Assembly (NCBI GenBank): GCA_013140405.1
Contig: JABFSV010000224.1
Span: 1-11,402, forward strand
Length of the DNA stretch: 11,402 nucleotides
Origin: Methyloglobulus sp.
Lineage (GTDB): Bacteria > Pseudomonadota > Gammaproteobacteria > Methylococcales > Methylomonadaceae
Reading direction: 5' to 3'
The translations under genes were made by a program, and so were the position numbers. Position 1 is the stretch's first letter. The number at the start of each line of letters is the position of its first letter. Shown piece by piece: positions 8,240-11,402 of this stretch. The notes beneath the pieces were generated by a model that searched no databases, was not told where the DNA came from, and saw only the letters and a program-made list of their open reading frames with translations.

Positions 8240-8300
8240 GGTAGGCTGGGTTGGGAAACCCAGTATGTGGCTTAAGCTGGGTTTCCCAACCCAGCCTACC
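8240..8300. repeat. Perfect 24-bp inverted repeat between convergent genes
   Basis: The arm at 8240-8263 (core GGGTTGGGAAACCCAG) is exactly complementary to 8277-8300, around a 13-nt loop. It starts 4 nt after the purB stop and lies in the gap between convergent purB and rhlE, where it could act as a bidirectional transcription stop or mRNA 3'-end stabiliser. There is no T tract on either side. The arms resemble dispersed GTAGG...GGGTT...ACCC intergenic palindromes seen in many gammaproteobacteria, so it is probably a member of a genomic repeat family. That membership is inference. Confidence 0.8.
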
Positions 8301-8363
8301 ATAGGCCTACATTCGATCCGTCCTGCGGCACTTGGCAATACCCTTTATTGTAACCCTATGCTA

Positions 8364-9653
8364 TTAAGTTGAAAATATATTGAGATTGGTGTTATTCCTT
8401 GTTGAGCGTTGTTTTGCAGCTAATGCATTTTTATTCTGTTGAGTGCCAAAGCTGGCTTTAACAGCTGGTTTCTGCGGCGGACGTGAATGCTTTTGAGTTA
8501 ACGGTGCTCGCGCAATATTGGCATCCGGTTCAAAACCTTCCACCATCTCGCGTGGTAGCACTTGCCGGATCAGTTTTTCGATACCTGTTAGGAGTTGTTT
8601 TTCGTCGATACTGACCAATGATACGGCATGACCATTAGCGCCGGCACGACCAGTACGTCCGATGCGGTGTACGTAGTCTTCGGCGACATTGGGCAGATCA
8701 AAATTAACAACGTGAGGTAATTGTTCGATATCCAAACCGCGAGAAGCGATGTCGGTTGCGACCAACACCCGCACTCCACCTTGTTTGAAATCCGCCAGCG
8801 CTTTTGTACGAGCGCCCTGGCTTTTATTGCCGTGTATAGCGGCGGCTGTTATACCGTCTTGTTCCAGTTTTGCGGCAACTTTGTTAGCACCGTGCTTCGT
8901 CCGCGTAAAGACCAACACCTGTTCCCAACCGTGATGGTGGACCAAATGGCTGAGCAATTCCGGTTTGCGTTTTTGATCGACTGGATGCACCCATTGCTTA
9001 ACTGTATTGGCGGCAGCATTACGCGGGCTCGCCTCGACGAAAGCCGGATTGTGCAATAAGTCTTGCGCCAAACCGCGAATGTCATCAGAAAATGTAGCCG
9101 AGAACATCAAGGTTTGCCGACGCTTGGGTAGCAATGCCATGATTTTACGGATGTCGCGGATAAAACCCATGTCCAGCATCCGGTCGGCTTCATCCAGCAC
9201 CAGGATTTCTATTTGCGAAAATTTGACTGCGTTTTGGTTATATAAGTCCAGCAAGCGACCTGGGGTAGCGATCAACACATCAACGCCACGACGCAACGCC
9301 ATCATTTGCGGATTGATGGAAACACCGCCGAATATGATCGCAGAACGCAACGGCAAATGCTTGCCGTAAGTGGCGACGCTTTCGCCGACTTGTGCGGCCA
9401 ATTCACGGGTCGGTGTTAATACCAGCGCGCGTATAGAATTCGGTTGGACCTTATCACCGCCGGATAAACGCTGTAATAGCGGCAAGGTAAATCCGGCGGT
9501 TTTACCGGTGCCGGTTTGGGCTGCCGCCATCAGATCACGACCGGATAATACTGCCGGAATCGCTTGTAATTGAATAGGAGTGGGTGTTGTGTAACCTTGC
9601 CCGCTAACTGCGCGCAAAAGGGGTTCGGACAAGCCGAGTGTAGAAAATGTCAT
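8364..9653 (-). CDS. rhlE: DEAD-box ATP-dependent RNA helicase, RhlE type
   Basis: The 429-residue protein has all DEAD-box helicase motifs in order: Q motif with F3 and Q28, Walker A AQTGTGKT (45-52), PTRELA (81-86), TPGR (130-133), DEAD (154-157), SAT (185-187), the second RecA domain with [10 protein letters not shown] and [13 protein letters not shown] (296-308), and HRIGRTGR (329-336). The start [16 protein letters not shown] and the short basic, low-complexity tail (about 380-429) fit RhlE, which unwinds short RNA duplexes in ribosome assembly and RNA turnover. No clear ribosome site precedes the ATG. The nearest good promoter is about 240 nt upstream, so the mRNA has a long leader. The sub-family name is likely but rests on overall pattern. 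Confidence 0.93.
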   Translation of the reverse strand: MTFSTLGLSEPLLRAVSGQGYTTPTPIQLQAIPAVLSGRDLMAAAQTGTGKTAGFTLPLLQRLSGGDKVQPNSIRALVLTPTRELAAQVGESVATYGKHLPLRSAIIFGGVSINPQMMALRRGVDVLIATPGRLLDLYNQNAVKFSQIEILVLDEADRMLDMGFIRDIRKIMALLPKRRQTLMFSATFSDDIRGLAQDLLHNPAFVEASPRNAAANTVKQWVHPVDQKRKPELLSHLVHHHGWEQVLVFTRTKHGANKVAAKLEQDGITAAAIHGNKSQGARTKALADFKQGGVRVLVATDIASRGLDIEQLPHVVNFDLPNVAEDYVHRIGRTGRAGANGHAVSLVSIDEKQLLTGIEKLIRQVLPREMVEGFEPDANIARAPLTQKHSRPPQKPAVKASFGTQQNKNALAAKQRSTRNNTNLNIFST

Positions 9654-10072
9654 TTATTAAATTAGTTCAGAAAACCGCTGTAAGCCGCCAGATTTCGATA
9701 ACACCCTTAGGTGCTCAAATATTTGGCAAAACGTGGGCGGGAAAAAAGACTTTCAAATTTCAGCCTAAACGACAGGAATAACCAGACTAAAAAACTGGAG
9801 AAAGCTTGCGGGCTGAGGATTTTGATAGGATATGAATTTTGGCAAGCGGAACAGGTTTTGCTTAACTTTTTACGCTGTAACCTAAATTACTGATTCTATT
9901 ATTACACTTAAGAGAATCACGGTCAATATAGATTGCGAAAAGTACAACACACTGTAATGCTCAACTAAAACCGGACACATTTTTAGGCAGTATTCCTACT
10001 AAGCAAAGCAGGGCAGTCATTTTTCTCAGCGTTGTAAGATGGTTATGAAAGAGATGGATGGTTATCAGCCAA
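9654..10072. other. Intergenic region holding the rhlE promoter and leader
   Basis: These 419 bases lie between the rhlE start and the transporter stop. A 60-residue plus-strand open frame at 9711-9893 has no recognisable features and no ribosome site, so it is not called. The part 9654-9892 would be the rhlE 5' leader. Within it AGCACC and GGTGT form a small stem near 9702-9717. No clear terminator for the transporter gene was found. A direct repeat GATGGTTAT occurs at 10038-10046 and 10057-10065. Confidence 0.5.
9899..9926 (-). promoter_or_regulatory. Sigma70-type promoter for rhlE
   Basis: On the minus strand TTGACC (9926-9921) is followed after 16 nt by TAATAA (9904-9899). Five of six bases match the -35 consensus and four or five the -10, depending on register. 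Transcription would start near 9892, about 239 nt before the rhlE ATG. Confidence 0.55.
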
Positions 10073-11236
10073 TTATCGAGTCTTATACGAATACATATCA
10101 TGTTTTCGATCCACCCAAATATAAGCTATCACAAAAGCAACGCCACAACTTAATGCGGCAGCGGAATAGACGGCATGAGAACCTAATGACTCCCAATAAT
10201 AACCGCTGCTTAGGCTACCTAACATGCCGCCTAAACCAAAACTGAGGCTATGGTACAAAGCCTGTCCTTTGGCTTGATGCTGTTGATCAAAAAACCGATG
10301 CACAAAGTGGATAGCAGCGATATGCGTCCCACCGAACGTGGCGGCATGAAGCAATTGGGCAAATAGCAACACATAAATATTATCGACATACGTGCCAATC
10401 AATACCCAGCGCAACACCGCAAATATCAAGCTGGTAAGCAAAATACCGCGCAATGAATAACGCCTTAATAGGCCTTTCATAAACAAGAACAAGACAATTT
10501 CCGCAATCACACCCAAAGACCAAAGTAGCCCAGTTGTCGTCGTCGAATACAGATGCTGCTTAAGGTAGATTGAGTAAAAAACGTAATACGGTGCGTGGGC
10601 AAATTGGATCAGGACATACACCAACAGAAAGGCCAACACTTCTGGTTTTTTGATGATGCTGGCGATGCGAGTCGGGCTGTGGTCATGGCTGACACTGCGA
10701 CTTTCTGGTGTAGCCAACGTCGTTAACCATGTCAAAGTCAGTAATGCGGTTATCATGATGGGTAACAGCAATATCGGTTGGCTATCCAGCAACTTACCCA
10801 CGCCTATCACCGTCAGTATAAATCCGACCGAACCCCATAACCGGATGCGGCTATAGCGGTGCGAGTCCGCCTGTAAGTGCGCCAATGTTGTCGCTTCATA
10901 AAGCGGTAACGGCGCATTCCAGAAAAAGCTAAAACCGATAGTTAGCCATGCGAATTCCATGTAATTATGGATTGTCAAAAATCCGGCAAACAAGAACGCC
11001 GCAAAAAACGATGTCGAGCGGATGATACGGAGATTTTTTCGGGTGTGGTCGGCAATCCAACCCCAGAGATTTGGCGCAATGATTTTTGTGCCGACTAAAA
11101 ACGCGGATAACTGGCCTATTTCAGCGGGATTAAAGCCTTGTTCCTTAAGATATAAGCTCCAATAGGGGATGAAAGCACCTAACGTGGCGAAATAGCAGAG
11201 GTAGAAACTAGAGAGTCGCCAGTAGGGTGCAGACAT
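10073..11236 (-). CDS. MFS transporter, HcaT/PPP (3-phenylpropionate permease)-like
   Basis: The 387-residue, strongly hydrophobic protein should cross the inner membrane about 12 times. The N terminus (YLCYFATLGAFIPYWSLYLK, then GFNPAEIGQL) and the loop with PLYEATTLAHL and YSRIRLWGSVGF (128-139) match the MFS_1-like subfamily that includes E. coli HcaT. A substrate of 3-phenylpropionate is known only for that one protein; homologues are widespread and their substrates mostly unknown, so no substrate is claimed. The gene stands alone, 419 bp upstream of rhlE and on the same strand, without aromatic-degradation genes nearby. It is complete, with a weak ribosome site before the ATG. Confidence 0.85.
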   Translation of the reverse strand: MSAPYWRLSSFYLCYFATLGAFIPYWSLYLKEQGFNPAEIGQLSAFLVGTKIIAPNLWGWIADHTRKNLRIIRSTSFFAAFLFAGFLTIHNYMEFAWLTIGFSFFWNAPLPLYEATTLAHLQADSHRYSRIRLWGSVGFILTVIGVGKLLDSQPILLLPIMITALLTLTWLTTLATPESRSVSHDHSPTRIASIIKKPEVLAFLLVYVLIQFAHAPYYVFYSIYLKQHLYSTTTTGLLWSLGVIAEIVLFLFMKGLLRRYSLRGILLTSLIFAVLRWVLIGTYVDNIYVLLFAQLLHAATFGGTHIAAIHFVHRFFDQQHQAKGQALYHSLSFGLGGMLGSLSSGYYWESLGSHAVYSAAALSCGVAFVIAYIWVDRKHDMYSYKTR

Positions 11237-11310
11237 TGAATTTTTAGGTTACTGAATGATCTAATAAACGCATTTTGTAGATACCATCTCTCCGTACCAA
11301 TCGCAAGTGG

Positions 11311-11402
11311 TCAAATTGCCACTTGAGGTTGATAGGGTTGTTGGTGTTTCAATACACCAAAACAAATCTGCACCAATTTCCGCATCGCCGCGCCCAAGGC
11401 CG
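11311..11402 (-). CDS. IS110-family transposase, C-terminal end (partial, 5' end outside window)
   Basis: On the minus strand the frame entering from the right edge reads ALGAAMRKLVQICFGVLK followed by about ten residues to a TGA at 11313-11311. The AAMRKL...VLK pattern near a C terminus is typical of IS110/IS1111-family transposases (DEDD recombinases, the Transposase_20 end). Only 29 residues are visible, so the state of the gene is unknown. The stop codon sits in the loop of a small hairpin: CAAGTGG (11304-11310) pairs with CCACTTG (11319-11325). Confidence 0.65.
   Translation of the reverse strand, partial: ALGAAMRKLVQICFGVLKHQQPYQPQVAI

Noticed and set aside
9711..9893. 60-residue plus-strand open frame in the rhlE upstream region
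   Set aside because: No ribosome site, no domain-like features, and it lies antisense to the likely rhlE leader.
9955..9990. Sequence around AACTAAAACCGGACACAT that looks like an insertion-sequence terminus
   Set aside because: The likeness is from memory; no partner inverted repeat or transposase remnant is visible nearby, so it is not called a mobile element.

Overview
The window reads as a chromosomal segment of a gammaproteobacterium, most likely a methylotroph or methanotroph of the Methylococcales type. This rests on gene content and not on any search. The nudJ-mnmA-purB order matches the enterobacterial nudJ-mnmA-hflD-purB neighbourhood with hflD missing. There is a fused SoxYZ-like carrier of the kind known from methylotrophs with quinoprotein alcohol dehydrogenases. 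Base composition is moderate and all intact genes have clean frames.

Layout, left to right. At 1-186 is the C-terminal end of an IS1-family transposase (plus strand), followed by about 300 bases with no convincing gene but with a striking run of inverted repeats (213-371). From 483 to 4824 four genes lie on the minus strand, read right to left: a secreted SoxYZ-like fusion protein, an inositol-monophosphatase-family phosphatase, a FixL-like cytoplasmic histidine kinase, and a FixJ-like response regulator whose start overlaps the kinase stop by 20 nt. A probable terminator separates the carrier from the phosphatase, and 293 bp of palindrome-rich DNA separates the phosphatase from the kinase. 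So the two-component pair is probably its own operon.

From 5291 to 8236 three housekeeping genes run on the plus strand: nudJ (Nudix phosphatase), mnmA (tRNA 2-thiouridylase, overlapping nudJ by 8 nt) and purB (adenylosuccinate lyase, 32 bp further on). A perfect 24-bp inverted repeat sits in the convergent gap after purB. Then rhlE (DEAD-box RNA helicase) and an HcaT-like MFS transporter follow on the minus strand. rhlE has a good sigma70-type promoter about 240 nt upstream, giving a long leader. The right edge (11311-11402) is the C-terminal end of an IS110-family transposase on the minus strand, so insertion-sequence genes lie at both ends of the window.

No CRISPR array, phage module, tRNA/rRNA or obvious new multi-gene system was found. 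The most noteworthy signals are the FixL-like kinase with Gln at the expected haem-ligand position, the mutually exclusive hairpin arms at 213-267, the palindromes upstream of the kinase and of the SoxYZ-like gene, and the long rhlE leader.
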